From DASSTY01 sp035760645 (lineage in GTDB: Bacteria > Gemmatimonadota > Gemmatimonadetes > Gemmatimonadales > GWC2-71-9): a stretch of DNA of 25,543 bases. The position numbers were made by a program, and so were the translations under genes. A model generated the notes under the pieces. It had not been told where the DNA came from. It did no database searches and worked only from the letters and a program-made list of their open reading frames with translations. Positions within the stretch are counted from its first letter, which is position 1. Each line of letters begins with the position of its first letter. Positions 1 to 8,068 of this stretch are shown here, in pieces. The stretch is from positions 1 to 25,543 of the forward strand of contig DASTSO010000169.1 of the NCBI GenBank assembly GCA_035760645.1, written 5' to 3'.

Positions 1-140
1 GCCTGAGGCCCCTGAAGGGCCCTGTGCGGGCGCGGGGCTCCGCTGCGAGAACTCGGGCGCCGGAGAGCGCACGGCGCGCCGCTGCCTCGGAGAGCCCTTC
101 AGGGCTCCCAGGCCGAGTGGCCCCTTCAGGGGCCGACTCA
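1..140. repeat. cluster of three short palindromes with CCCT-TC/GA-AGGG cores
   Basis: Three related inverted repeats lie within 140 bases just past the stop of the FAD oxidoreductase gene. An imperfect one around 7-22 has core CCCTGAAGGG. The second, 92-107, has arms GAGCCCT/AGGGCTC around TC. The third, 119-134, has arms GGCCCCT/AGGGGCC around TC and extends outward through GAGT/ACTC to about 115-139. The shared core and 2-nt centre suggest copies of one REP-like unit, or a compound terminator for the minus-strand gene. No coding region is supported here. Confidence 0.5.
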
Positions 141-167
141 TGCGCAGGGGCCGCCTCGCGCACCGTC

Positions 168-1346
168 CTACAGAATCTCTCTGACCTCCACCGCCCCGCC
201 CGCGAACCGCTCCGGCCGGAGCTCGGTCGGGTCCACCGACGGCACCTCGCAGGAGAGCAGCTCGCTCGCGAGCTGGCCCAGCGCGGGGGCGTGCATCACG
301 CCGTGGCCCGAGCAGCCGTTGACGAGGAAGAGGTTGTCGAGGCCGGGCGCGGGGCCCACGATGGCGAGCTTGTCGGGGCTCACCTCGTAGAGCCCGGCCC
401 AGCAGCGCGCGGGATCCACCGGCACGTCGGCGAGCACGGGGACGCGCTCGGCGGCGGCGCGGCGCGTGGTCTCGATCCAGGCGGGCTCGACCGCCGTGCT
501 CCACGGGTCGGCCGGATCGCCCGGGGTGGGCCAGGCGTAGAGGACGCGACCCTCGCGCCAGCGGAAGTGGAAGCCGTCGTCGGCGACGATCGTCATCGGG
601 ACGTCGTCGGGGAGCACCGTCGTCGGCACCGTCATCGCCACCTGGCGGCGGAGCGGTGCCACGGGGAGCGCGTAGCCCGCGTCGCGCGCGAGGGACGCGG
701 CCCACGCGCCGGCGGCGTTCACCACCTGCCCGCAGGCGATCTCGCCCCCCGTGGTGCGCACCGCCGAGATGCGGCGCGCGCCGGCGCCGCCCTCGCGGTC
801 GTCGGCGAAGCGCACGCCGCACGTCTCGACGCCCCAGTGGAAGCGCACGCCCAGGCGCTCGGCGCCCGCAATGTAGCCGCGCAGGATGTCGAGCGGGACG
901 ATGTAGCCGTCGCTGGGACAGAAGACGGCGCCGGCGACGTCGTCCACCCGGAGCGCGGGGACGAGCTCGCGCGCCCCGGCGGCCGAGAGCTCGCCCGCCT
1001 CCGCGAGGCCGCAGGCGTGCTGCACGCGCTGCGCCGCGCGGAGCGTCGCGAGCGTCGCGGGCGTGCGCGCGAGCCAGAGATAGCCGACGGGGCGGTAGCC
1101 GGGATCGACGCCCAGCTCGTCGTGGAAGGCGCGCAGCTTCTCGCGGGCGAGGAGACTGAGGCGGACGTTCACCGCGGTGGCGAACTGGGCGCGATAGCCG
1201 CCGGTCGCGCGGCCCGTGCTCCCTTCGCCCGGGCGCGCGGCGCGGTCGAGCACGACGATGTCGCGCCACCCCGCGCGCGCGAGATGATAGGCGACGCTCG
1301 CGCCGATGGCGCCGGCGCCGACGATGACGACGTCGGCGGACGTCAC
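168..1346 (-). CDS. FAD-dependent oxidoreductase (sarcosine oxidase beta / D-amino-acid dehydrogenase-like)
   Basis: A 392-aa DAO-superfamily flavoenzyme that probably oxidises a secondary or N-methylated amino acid in the cytoplasm; the substrate cannot be read from sequence. The N-terminus carries the dinucleotide-binding motif VVIVGAGAIGAS, then an STGRATGGYRAQF segment typical of sarcosine oxidase beta-like proteins. The C-terminus has the second FAD-contact motif NGCSGHGVMHAPALG. I chose GTG at 1346, right before the beta strand of the FAD fold, with GAGG about 8 nt upstream. An ATG at 1400 would add 18 residues of unlikely His/Pro-rich sequence. A hairpin at 1415-1432 separates it from the upstream SnoaL-like gene, so the two may not share a transcript. 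Family confident, substrate unknown. Confidence 0.88.
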   Translation of the reverse strand: MTSADVVIVGAGAIGASVAYHLARAGWRDIVVLDRAARPGEGSTGRATGGYRAQFATAVNVRLSLLAREKLRAFHDELGVDPGYRPVGYLWLARTPATLATLRAAQRVQHACGLAEAGELSAAGARELVPALRVDDVAGAVFCPSDGYIVPLDILRGYIAGAERLGVRFHWGVETCGVRFADDREGGAGARRISAVRTTGGEIACGQVVNAAGAWAASLARDAGYALPVAPLRRQVAMTVPTTVLPDDVPMTIVADDGFHFRWREGRVLYAWPTPGDPADPWSTAVEPAWIETTRRAAAERVPVLADVPVDPARCWAGLYEVSPDKLAIVGPAPGLDNLFLVNGCSGHGVMHAPALGQLASELLSCEVPSVDPTELRPERFAGGAVEVREIL

Positions 1347-1414
1347 GGGTGCGCCTCGGGCATGCGGGGCTCCGGGGTGGGAGAATGGGGTAAGGTGCAT
1401 CGGAGCTGGCGGGA

Positions 1415-1432
1415 GCGGGAGAGGTCTCCCGC
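1415..1432 (-). terminator. hairpin after the SnoaL-like gene
   Basis: GCGGGAG (1415-1421) pairs with CTCCCGC (1426-1432) around a 4-nt loop. It lies 17 bases past the SnoaL-like stop on the minus strand. No T-run follows, so termination is inferred from structure and position only. Confidence 0.4.
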
Positions 1433-1436
1433 CCCG

Positions 1437-1450
1437 CCCGCCGTCCCGCC
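1437..1450. repeat. copy of the CCCGCCGTCCCGCC 14-mer
   Basis: This perfect 14-mer also occurs at 3218-3231 and 3264-3277, and in inverse orientation at 3124-3137 and 3141-3154. The copy here abuts the stop codon of the SnoaL-like gene. Confidence 0.6.
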
Positions 1451-1941
1451 TACTGCCGCATCCGCACCAGCGTCGCGTCCTCCATGCGCGCGCCCATCTG
1501 ACTCATCATGCCGAGGGCGTCCCAGGCGGTCCACGCCTCGGTGATGTGGGCGTGGGCGTCGAAGCGGAAAAGCACCATCCCTTCCGCGTAGATCTTCCGG
1601 TGCGTCGGGGCGATGGTGCGGAACTGGCCCTGGTGCGTCCCCGAGGCGGTGAAGCGCACGACGACGCGGTCGCCGGGGGCGGCGAAGATCTCGTCGGGCA
1701 TGAGCGCGAGGTCGGGGAAGATCGAGCGCCACATCGCGATCGTCTGCTTCACGCCGGCGGGCCCCGGCGGGACCTCGGGCTGGTTGGGGTCGTGGTTGAC
1801 GAAGCTCGGCGTGTAGATCGCGTCGGCGAGGGCGAGATTGCCGCGGGTCCAGACGTCCTGGATCGCCTGCATCGCAACGCTCTCGAGCCGGCCGGCCGTG
1901 TCGTCGAGACGGCCGCCCGCCGTCCTGGGGGAATCGGCCAT
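1450..1941 (-). CDS. SnoaL-like / ester cyclase family protein
   Basis: A 163-aa single-domain protein of the NTF2-like SnoaL fold. Visible hallmarks are an N-terminal helix with IQDVWTRGNLALADAIYTPSFVNHDPN, the central IAMWRSIFPDLALMPDEIFAAPGDRVVVRF strand-helix pattern and the late EGMVLFRFDAHAHITEAW strands. Members act as small cyclases, isomerases or unknown-function proteins, and no substrate can be assigned. The ATG at 1941 has a strong AGGAGG-type ribosome site (GGAGG 5 nt upstream). It lies 39 bases after the VOC gene on the same strand, so the two may be cotranscribed. Confidence 0.85.
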   Translation of the reverse strand: MADSPRTAGGRLDDTAGRLESVAMQAIQDVWTRGNLALADAIYTPSFVNHDPNQPEVPPGPAGVKQTIAMWRSIFPDLALMPDEIFAAPGDRVVVRFTASGTHQGQFRTIAPTHRKIYAEGMVLFRFDAHAHITEAWTAWDALGMMSQMGARMEDATLVRMRQ

Positions 1942-1980
1942 GAGGTCCTCCTTACTGCACTGCGCGTGCGTCTGATGCGT

Positions 1981-2403
1981 CTAGTGTGTCGCGAAGACTT
2001 CCTCCGGGCGCCGGAACGCCTTGAACTCGAGGGCGTTGCCGCTGAAGTCGCGGAGGAACATCGTCGCCTGCTCGCCGGGCTGGCCGGCGTAGCGCAGCCG
2101 CGGCTCGATGATGAAGTGGGTGCCCGCCGCCTTCAGCCGCTCGGCGATGACGTGGAACTCGTCCCAGTCGAGGATGGCGCCGAAGTGCGGCATCGGCACC
2201 GCGATCCCTTCCACCACGCCGGTGTCCTGCGTCGGCACCGGGGCGCCGGTCGTGTGCGCCGAGACCTGGTTGCCGAAGAAGTCGAAGTCGACCCAGGTGT
2301 CGGTGCTGCGGCCCTCGGTGCAGCCGAGGAGGCGGCCGTAGAACTCGCGCGTGCTGGCGAGGTCCGTGACGAAGAAGGCGTAATGGAAGGGATGCTGGGG
2401 CAT
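1981..2403 (-). CDS. VOC family (glyoxalase/dioxygenase-like) protein
   Basis: A 140-aa protein of the vicinal-oxygen-chelate superfamily: two beta-alpha-beta-beta-beta modules starting HYAFFVTDLASTREFYGRLLG and ending with the classic FLRDFSGNALEFK. Candidate metal ligands are His7 and Glu126 plus the His in the central MPHFGA segment. The family includes glyoxalases, extradiol dioxygenases and antibiotic-binding proteins, so function stays open. ATG at 2403 gives a normal-length protein, but upstream bases are a C-run with no Shine-Dalgarno. The frame stays open far upstream, yet those residues look like noncoding high-GC translation. First gene of the minus-strand group that continues with the SnoaL-like protein. 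Confidence 0.85.
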   Translation of the reverse strand: MPQHPFHYAFFVTDLASTREFYGRLLGCTEGRSTDTWVDFDFFGNQVSAHTTGAPVPTQDTGVVEGIAVPMPHFGAILDWDEFHVIAERLKAAGTHFIIEPRLRYAGQPGEQATMFLRDFSGNALEFKAFRRPEEVFATH

Positions 2404-2748
2404 GGACGGGGGGGCCAGGTGGGTGGTGGTATGTCGTCGCGTCTGCTCCGGAACGGCACCGGGAAGGGTTAGCGGTTTTCGGGGAGCGGGGCAAGGTGAG
2501 TCGGCGCCGCCGATGCGCCCGCACCACAGGTGCCGCGCACCGCGGCCCGCGGCCGGCGGGCGCCAGGTGGCGGCGTGACGCGCGAACGACAAGCGGCGCC
2601 GCGACTTGCCGGATTGCGTCACGGCGGCCGGCAGCATCTGTCGCAGCGCGCACGCGAGGCCCGCTTCCTGCGACTCGGGTCCGCACCACCGGCCCTTCCC
2701 CCCTGAGCCGGCCCCGCCCGCCGCTCGACCGTCGTCGCAGGAGACCGC
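2404..2748. other. 345-base divergent intergenic region
   Basis: It lies between the divergent starts of the VOC gene and the 124-aa unknown gene, so it must hold promoters for both. No convincing -35/-10 pair, no RNA gene and no conserved small ORF can be seen. The only local structure is a closely spaced double CCGCGG around 2535-2555. Confidence 0.4.
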
Positions 2749-3123
2749 ATGTCCACGCTGCGCCCCTATCGCCTCGTCCACTACCCCGTCGCCGGGGAGT
2801 GCCTGCTCAAGGTCGTCCACCTCTCCTGGCACTGGGACTGGCGCTACGGCCTCGACCCCGCGCTCGAGTGCCGCCGTGCGGCGGAGGCGAACCAGACGCT
2901 CGAGGCGCGCGCCGCGGCGATCGTCGACTCCATCAACGCCGAAGTCGAGACGGCCACCACCGCCATCAACCGCCGGCCCCACCTGCTCGCCCCCACCGAC
3001 CGCCTCGGCCCCGCCGACCGCGACCGCATCCGCCGCGACCTCCTCACCGTCCAGGTCGGCCTCGCCATGCTCGGCGCCCTGGCGGCGAAGGTGGCGCTGG
3101 AGCGGTATCGGGGGAACGGCTAG
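2749..3123 (+). CDS. unknown 124-aa cytoplasmic protein
   Basis: I do not recognise the family. The N-terminal third is compact and aromatic (VKVVHLSWHWDWRYGLDP-like segment, rich in Trp/His/Tyr). The rest looks helical and charged: a helix around residues 42-75 with AEANQTLEARAAAIVDSINAE character, a Pro-containing linker, and a final helix ending ERYRGNG. No signal peptide or transmembrane stretch. Coding status rests on a good ribosome site (AGGAG 7 nt before ATG), consistent G/C at third positions and a hairpin placed after the stop. It stands alone, convergent to the PBP1A gene. Confidence 0.65.
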   Translation: MSTLRPYRLVHYPVAGECLLKVVHLSWHWDWRYGLDPALECRRAAEANQTLEARAAAIVDSINAEVETATTAINRRPHLLAPTDRLGPADRDRIRRDLLTVQVGLAMLGALAAKVALERYRGNG

Positions 3124-3154
3124 GGCGGGACGGCGGGCGAGGCGGGACGGCGGG
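3124..3154. repeat. two tandem inverse copies of the 14-mer GGCGGGACGGCGGG
   Basis: Perfect copies at 3124-3137 and 3141-3154 are reverse complements of those at 3218-3231 and 3264-3277. They form a nested inverted repeat around the terminator-like hairpin at 3172-3199. Confidence 0.6.
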
Positions 3155-3171
3155 AAACTCATCTCACACGT

Positions 3172-3199
3172 GAGCCTCCGGTGCAGACACCGGAGGCTC
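3172..3199. terminator. bidirectional hairpin between convergent genes
   Basis: Perfect 12-bp arms (GAGCCTCCGGTG / CACCGGAGGCTC) close on a 4-nt loop CAGA. It lies between the stops of the 124-aa gene (plus) and the PBP1A gene (minus), where a shared terminator is expected. No T-tract on either side. Confidence 0.65.
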
Positions 3200-3217
3200 G
3201 TCGCACATCGGGGCCCT

Positions 3218-3277
3218 CCCGCCGTCCCGCCCTCCCGCCGATGCTCACCGCCGCGCGGAGTCTCCCGCCGTCCCGCC
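3218..3277. repeat. two direct copies of CCCGCCGTCCCGCC
   Basis: Copies at 3218-3231 and 3264-3277. The second lies inside the last codons of the PBP1A gene, where it encodes part of the GGTAG segment near the C-terminus, so the repeat overlaps coding sequence. Confidence 0.6.
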
Positions 3278-5413
3278 GATGGTCACCCCCGCCGGCAGCC
3301 CCGGCAGCGCGACCGGCGCCTCGGTCGTGTCGGGTCCCGCGCCGGCGGCGCCGAGGGAGTCGTCGGGCGGGACGCTGTCGGTGGGGGCGACGACGAGGGG
3401 CGCGGGGACGCGGGGGCGCCAGTTGCCGGGCCACGGCTCGACCTCGCGCTTCGCGCCGAGGAGCGCGGCGCGACGCTTCCGCGCCTCGCGCATGATCGTG
3501 GCCCAGAGGGGGCCGGCGAGCTGGCCGCCGGTGCCGTACTCGCCGCCCAGGATCTCGCGCGGCTGGTCGAAGCCGAACCAGACGCCGCCCAGCAGGTGCG
3601 GTACGCCGCCGACGAACCAGAGATCGGTCGAGAAGTTCGTCGTCCCGGTCTTGCCGGCGGCGGGGCCGGTGAAGCCGCTCTGGCGGACCGGCCACCCGGT
3701 GCCGTGGTCCACCACCGCGGCGAGCATGTCGCGCACCCCCAGCGCGACGACCGAGTCGAGGCCCCGCGGCGCGCGCACCGGCTCGGTGTAGACGGTGTCG
3801 CCCTGGTGGTCGACGACGCGGGTGACGAAGCGCGGCACCAGCCGGTGCCCGTCGCCGCGGATGAAGGGCGCGTAGGCGACGACGAGATCGATCGGCCGCA
3901 CGTCGGCCGTGCCGAGGGCGAGCGAGGGCACGGCGGGGAGCGAGTCGTCGAGCCCCGCGCGCCGGGCGGCGGCGCGCACCCGGTCGATCCCCACCTGCTG
4001 GGCGAGCCGCACCGCGGCACGGTTCCGGGACTGCATGAAGGCGCGCCGCAGCGTCACCGTCCCGCCCGAGTGCATCGCGTCGTACTCGAAGTTGGCCGGC
4101 TTCCAGATGGTGGTGTCGTCCACCACGACCGTGATGGGATCGTCGTTCACCAGACTGTCGGGCGTCTGGCCCGCGGCGAGGGCGGCGGCGTAGACGAACG
4201 TCTTGAACGCGCTCCCCGGCTGGCGGTGCGCCTGCGTCATCCGGTTGTAGGGCGACTCCTCGAACGAGCGCCCGCCCACCAGCGCGAGCACGTCGCCCGA
4301 GTCGGCGTCGATGACGACGGCCCCGGCCTGGAGATACGGCGTGCCCGCCGCGCTGTCGACCGGCTCCGCGCCCCGGCGCGGCGCGGCGAGCCGCCCGAAC
4401 TGCCCGCGCTCCACTCGGCGGGCCTGCGCCTCGAGCGCCTCCTCCACCTGCTGCTGCAGGTCGTGGTCGAGCGTCGTGTAGATCCTGAGCCCGCCGCGGT
4501 AGAGCGTGTCGCCGAAGCGCGCCTGCAGCCGCTGGCGCACGAACTCGACGAAGTAGGGACCGACGTCGGTCGTCGCGCGGCGCTCGTCCTCCTCCGTCGC
4601 CGTCTTCACGACGCCCAGCGGCGCGGCCTTCGCCCGGCGCGCCTCGGCCGCGGTGATCGCGTGCGTCTCCACCATGCGGTCGAGCACGAGGTCGCGCCGC
4701 TCGCGGGCGCCCGCGGGGTTGGTGAAGGGGTTGAGACTGCTCGGCGCCTTCGGCAGCGCGGCGAGGAGGGCGGCCTCCGCGAGATCGAGCTCGGCCGCGG
4801 GCTTGTCGAAGTAGGTGTGCGCGGCGGCGTCGATGCCGTAGGCGCCGGCGCCGAGATAGATCGTGTTGAGATAGGCCTGGAGGATGCTGTCCTTCGAGAA
4901 GGCGTGCTCGAGCTGCCGCGCCACGGCCATCTCGCGGAACTTGCGCACGAAGCTCTTCGAGCGCGGCAGCAGGTCGGGATACATGTTCCGCGCGAGCTGC
5001 ATCGTGAGCGTCGAGCCGCCCTGGCCGCGGTTGCCGCCCCGGAGGTTCGCCACGAGCGCGCCGCCGGTGCGCCACCAGTCCACCCCGCCGTGCTCGCGGA
5101 AGCGCGCGTCCTCGACCGCCACGAACGCCTGGGGCACCAGCGCCGGCAGCTTCGTCAGGTCGACGACGTGCCGGTTCTCGACGAAGAACCGGCCCAGCTC
5201 GCGGCCGGTGCGGTCGTAGACCACCGAGCCCTCGCCCGGGAGACTGCGCAGCTTGTGCAGGTCGAGCCCCCGCACCGGCGCGAGCACCAGCGCGGCGAAG
5301 ACCAGGACGCCGGCCACGACGGCCGCGGCGGCCAGGGCGAGGAGCCCCCGCGGGCCGGGCCGCCGCAGGCCCCGGAGGCGGTCGCGCCAGGCGCGCCAGG
5401 AGGGAATCGTCAT
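3245..5413 (-). CDS. class A penicillin-binding protein (PBP1A-type transglycosylase/transpeptidase)
   Basis: A 722-aa bifunctional peptidoglycan synthase that polymerises lipid II into glycan strands and cross-links the peptides in the periplasm. A short cytoplasmic basic tail is followed by one membrane anchor (about residues 22-46). The GT51 domain has VAVEDARF with catalytic Glu101, GQGGSTLTMQLARN (about 130-143), RKFREMAVARQLE and ILQAYLNTIYLG. The transpeptidase domain has all three motifs: SAFK (Ser402, Lys405), SRN (463-465) and KTGT (589-592). The last about 75 residues are Pro/Ala-rich with DT elements. Length is normal for the family. ATG at 5413 has only a weak GAAG-type ribosome site. 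It is divergent, with a 20-base gap, from the GH31 frame as annotated. Confidence 0.96.
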   Translation of the reverse strand: MTIPSWRAWRDRLRGLRRPGPRGLLALAAAAVVAGVLVFAALVLAPVRGLDLHKLRSLPGEGSVVYDRTGRELGRFFVENRHVVDLTKLPALVPQAFVAVEDARFREHGGVDWWRTGGALVANLRGGNRGQGGSTLTMQLARNMYPDLLPRSKSFVRKFREMAVARQLEHAFSKDSILQAYLNTIYLGAGAYGIDAAAHTYFDKPAAELDLAEAALLAALPKAPSSLNPFTNPAGARERRDLVLDRMVETHAITAAEARRAKAAPLGVVKTATEEDERRATTDVGPYFVEFVRQRLQARFGDTLYRGGLRIYTTLDHDLQQQVEEALEAQARRVERGQFGRLAAPRRGAEPVDSAAGTPYLQAGAVVIDADSGDVLALVGGRSFEESPYNRMTQAHRQPGSAFKTFVYAAALAAGQTPDSLVNDDPITVVVDDTTIWKPANFEYDAMHSGGTVTLRRAFMQSRNRAAVRLAQQVGIDRVRAAARRAGLDDSLPAVPSLALGTADVRPIDLVVAYAPFIRGDGHRLVPRFVTRVVDHQGDTVYTEPVRAPRGLDSVVALGVRDMLAAVVDHGTGWPVRQSGFTGPAAGKTGTTNFSTDLWFVGGVPHLLGGVWFGFDQPREILGGEYGTGGQLAGPLWATIMREARKRRAALLGAKREVEPWPGNWRPRVPAPLVVAPTDSVPPDDSLGAAGAGPDTTEAPVALPGLPAGVTIGGTAGDSARR

Positions 5414-5433
5414 AGGCTTCTCAATGTAACGCG

Positions 5434-8019
5434 ATGGCGGAGCGCAATCGCGCGCGCCCTACACGGAGCCGGTACCGGCCGTTACCTTCCCCTTCCCCCT
5501 TCGTTGCGCAGTTCTCAGCTCTCACAGGCCCGCATCTGAGCGTCGAGCACCAATCGGCGATCCTCGGCTCGCCGTCCCGCGTTTCGTCCGCCGTCCACCT
5601 CGAGGGCCGGCGGCTCCGGCTGGACCACGCCGGCGTCCGCCTCACCGTCGAGGCGGTGGCCGACGGGATCGTCAAGGTCCGCCGCACCCGCGCCACGAGC
5701 GCCACGGGTGCCGCGGGCGACGACGAGCCCGCCTCGCCCGCCGTCGTCTTCGGCGCCGCCGACCGCACCGCGGCCGACGACGCCGTGTGCGAGCCCTGGA
5801 CCGAGCGCGAGGGGCGGCTCGTCGCGCGCGCGGGCGCGCTCGTCGTGGAGGTGGACCCCGCGAGCGCGCTCGTCACCTTCCGCGACGTCGGCAGCAGCGT
5901 GCTTCTCGCCGAAGCGGCGGCGCACGTGGCGGCGGACGACGGCGACGCCGCGGAGCACCTCCTCGCCTGCCGCATGGGCCCGACCGAGCAGTTCTACGGC
6001 CTGGGGCAGAAGGTGCGCGGCGCCGACGACACCAGCCTCGGCTGGCGCGGCCGGGTGCGCGCCTTCGGGCCGTTCGGGAACGTGCGCGAGAAGAGCTGCC
6101 CCGGGGTGGCGGGTCAGGGCAACGGCAACACCACCATCCCGCTCCTCCTCTCCTCGGCCGGCTTCGGCCTCTTCCTCGACAATCACTACCGGCACGGCTG
6201 GGACTTCACCGCCGACGACCGCTGGACGGTGACCGCCGCGGCGGGCGAGCACCGCTACTGGCTCTGCTACGGCCCCGACGCGGCGGGCGTGCTCCAGCGC
6301 TACACCCGACTCACCGGCCGGCCGCCGCTGCCGCCGAAGTGGGCGCTCGGGCTCCTGCAGTCGAAGTTCGGCTACCGCAGCTGGGACGAGGTGGACGAGG
6401 TGGCACGCCGCTACCGCGCGAGCGGGATCCCCTGCGACGCGATCATCCTCGACCTCCACTGGTTCGGCGGGGTGCCGCACTTCGGCGGCGCGCACCGGAT
6501 CGGCGCGCTCGAGTGGGACGCGACGCACTTCGCCGACGCGCGCCGGCGCATCGCGCGGCTCCGCGCGCAGGGCTTCCGCACGATCGTGATCGAGGAGCCG
6601 TACGTGGACGCGGCGCTCCCCGCCTTCGACGAGGCGGCGCGCGCCGGCCATCTCGCCACGAGCGCGACGCCCGACGGGACGGCGCCGACGGTGCTCGAGA
6701 AGTGGTGGGGCCGCGGCGGCATCGTGGACATGACGAGCCCAGACGCGCGCGCCTGGTGGTGGCGGCGCCATCTGCCGCTCGTCGCCGACGGCGTGGCGGG
6801 GTGGTGGACCGATCTCGGCGAGCCCGACACCTTCGACGCGGAGAGCCGCTACGCCGGGGGCGCGCACGCCGACGTGCACAACCTCTACGCGATGGAGTGG
6901 GCGCGCGCCCTCGTCGAGGGCGCCGCGCGCGATCTGCCCGACGAGCGGCCGTTCGTGCTGACCCGCGCGGGCTACGCCGGCATCCAGCGCCACGGCGCCG
7001 CGCTCTGGTCGAACGACGTGATGACCGCCTTCGAGTGGCTCGCGCCGCAGGTGGCGACGGGCCTCAACGTCGGGCTCTCGGGGATCCCGTGGTGGGGGAC
7101 CGACGTCGGCGGCTTCATCGGCCCCGTCGCCTCGGACGAGCTCTACTGCCGCTGGTTCCAGTTCGGCGCGCTCTCGCCGGTGTTCCGCCCGCACGGGCAG
7201 GAGCGGCCGACGGCGCCCTTCGAGTTCTCCCCCGAGACGGAGGCGATCTGCCGCAGGTTCGCCGAGCTGCGGTACCGGCTCCTCCCCTACCTCTATACCG
7301 CCGCGCGCGAGGCGCACGACACGGGGCTGCCGCTCATGCGGCCGCTCCTGCTCGACGACCCCGACGACGCCGTGGCGCCCGACCTGGGCCACGAATACCT
7401 CCTCGGCCCGTCGCTCCTCGTCGCCCCCGTGCTGCACGCGGGCACGACGCGCAACGTCTATCTCCCGCGCGGCGCCTGGGTGGACTTCTGGACCGGCGAG
7501 ACCTATCACGGCCCCACCTGGCTCCGGAACTTCCCCGCCCCGCTCGACACGGTGCCGCTCTTCGTGCGGCGCGGTGCGGTGCTCCCGCTCGCCTTCGTCG
7601 CCCCGCACACCGAGGCGCAGCCCGAGGACGAGCTCGCCGTGCGCGTCTATCCGGGCCCCGCCGGCAGCGCACCCACGAGCTACGTGCTCTACGAGGACGA
7701 CGGCCACACGAACGACTACCGCGAGGGGGCGTCCAGCCGCACGACCGTGACCGTCACCCCCGCACCGGACGGCTTCGCCGTCGAGATCGCGCCGCCCGAG
7801 GGCTGGTACGCCGGTCGCCCGACGAGCCGCCGCTGGTACGTCGAGGCCCCGCTCGCCGAGCGGCCGGACGAGGTGCGCTGGAACGGCGAGGTGCTGGTCG
7901 AGGGGAGCTGGGACGCGCACGTCCCCACCTGGTGGTGGGACCCGGCGACCCGTCTCCTGCACGTGCGGGCGCGGCGGCTGCCGACGGGGAGGGAGCATCG
8001 GTTCGAGGTGCGGTGTTAG
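5434..8019 (+). CDS. glycoside hydrolase family 31 (alpha-glucosidase/alpha-xylosidase-like)
   Basis: An 861-aa retaining alpha-glycosidase. Order: N-terminal beta-sandwich with FYGLGQKV (about residues 188-195), then a TIM barrel with PPKWALGLLQSKFGYRSWDE, nucleophile motif WWTDLGEPDTF (Asp460) and acid/base motif LWSNDVMTAFEW (Asp528) followed by GLSGIPWWGTDVGGF. RPHGQERPTAPFEF and ELRYRLLPYLYTAARE are also typical. C-terminal beta domains follow, including YEDDGHTNDYREG. The nucleophile loop reads DLGEP rather than DMNEP, as in some alpha-xylosidase and sulfoquinovosidase branches, so the sugar is uncertain. No signal peptide, so apparently cytoplasmic. The first about 45 residues do not look like the family and no other in-frame ATG/GTG/TTG precedes the conserved region, so the exact start is doubtful. 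Confidence 0.93.
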   Translation: MAERNRARPTRSRYRPLPSPSPFVAQFSALTGPHLSVEHQSAILGSPSRVSSAVHLEGRRLRLDHAGVRLTVEAVADGIVKVRRTRATSATGAAGDDEPASPAVVFGAADRTAADDAVCEPWTEREGRLVARAGALVVEVDPASALVTFRDVGSSVLLAEAAAHVAADDGDAAEHLLACRMGPTEQFYGLGQKVRGADDTSLGWRGRVRAFGPFGNVREKSCPGVAGQGNGNTTIPLLLSSAGFGLFLDNHYRHGWDFTADDRWTVTAAAGEHRYWLCYGPDAAGVLQRYTRLTGRPPLPPKWALGLLQSKFGYRSWDEVDEVARRYRASGIPCDAIILDLHWFGGVPHFGGAHRIGALEWDATHFADARRRIARLRAQGFRTIVIEEPYVDAALPAFDEAARAGHLATSATPDGTAPTVLEKWWGRGGIVDMTSPDARAWWWRRHLPLVADGVAGWWTDLGEPDTFDAESRYAGGAHADVHNLYAMEWARALVEGAARDLPDERPFVLTRAGYAGIQRHGAALWSNDVMTAFEWLAPQVATGLNVGLSGIPWWGTDVGGFIGPVASDELYCRWFQFGALSPVFRPHGQERPTAPFEFSPETEAICRRFAELRYRLLPYLYTAAREAHDTGLPLMRPLLLDDPDDAVAPDLGHEYLLGPSLLVAPVLHAGTTRNVYLPRGAWVDFWTGETYHGPTWLRNFPAPLDTVPLFVRRGAVLPLAFVAPHTEAQPEDELAVRVYPGPAGSAPTSYVLYEDDGHTNDYREGASSRTTVTVTPAPDGFAVEIAPPEGWYAGRPTSRRWYVEAPLAERPDEVRWNGEVLVEGSWDAHVPTWWWDPATRLLHVRARRLPTGREHRFEVRC

Positions 8020-8068
8020 GTTGCAGGGAGACAGCAACCCCGCACGGTCGCAGGATCCGGAGGACCCG

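Noticed and set aside
2606..5539. 977-codon plus-strand frame over the PBP1A gene
   Set aside because: Antisense shadow of the clearly motif-bearing PBP1A gene; composition is Arg/Ala-rich and lacks any recognisable fold.
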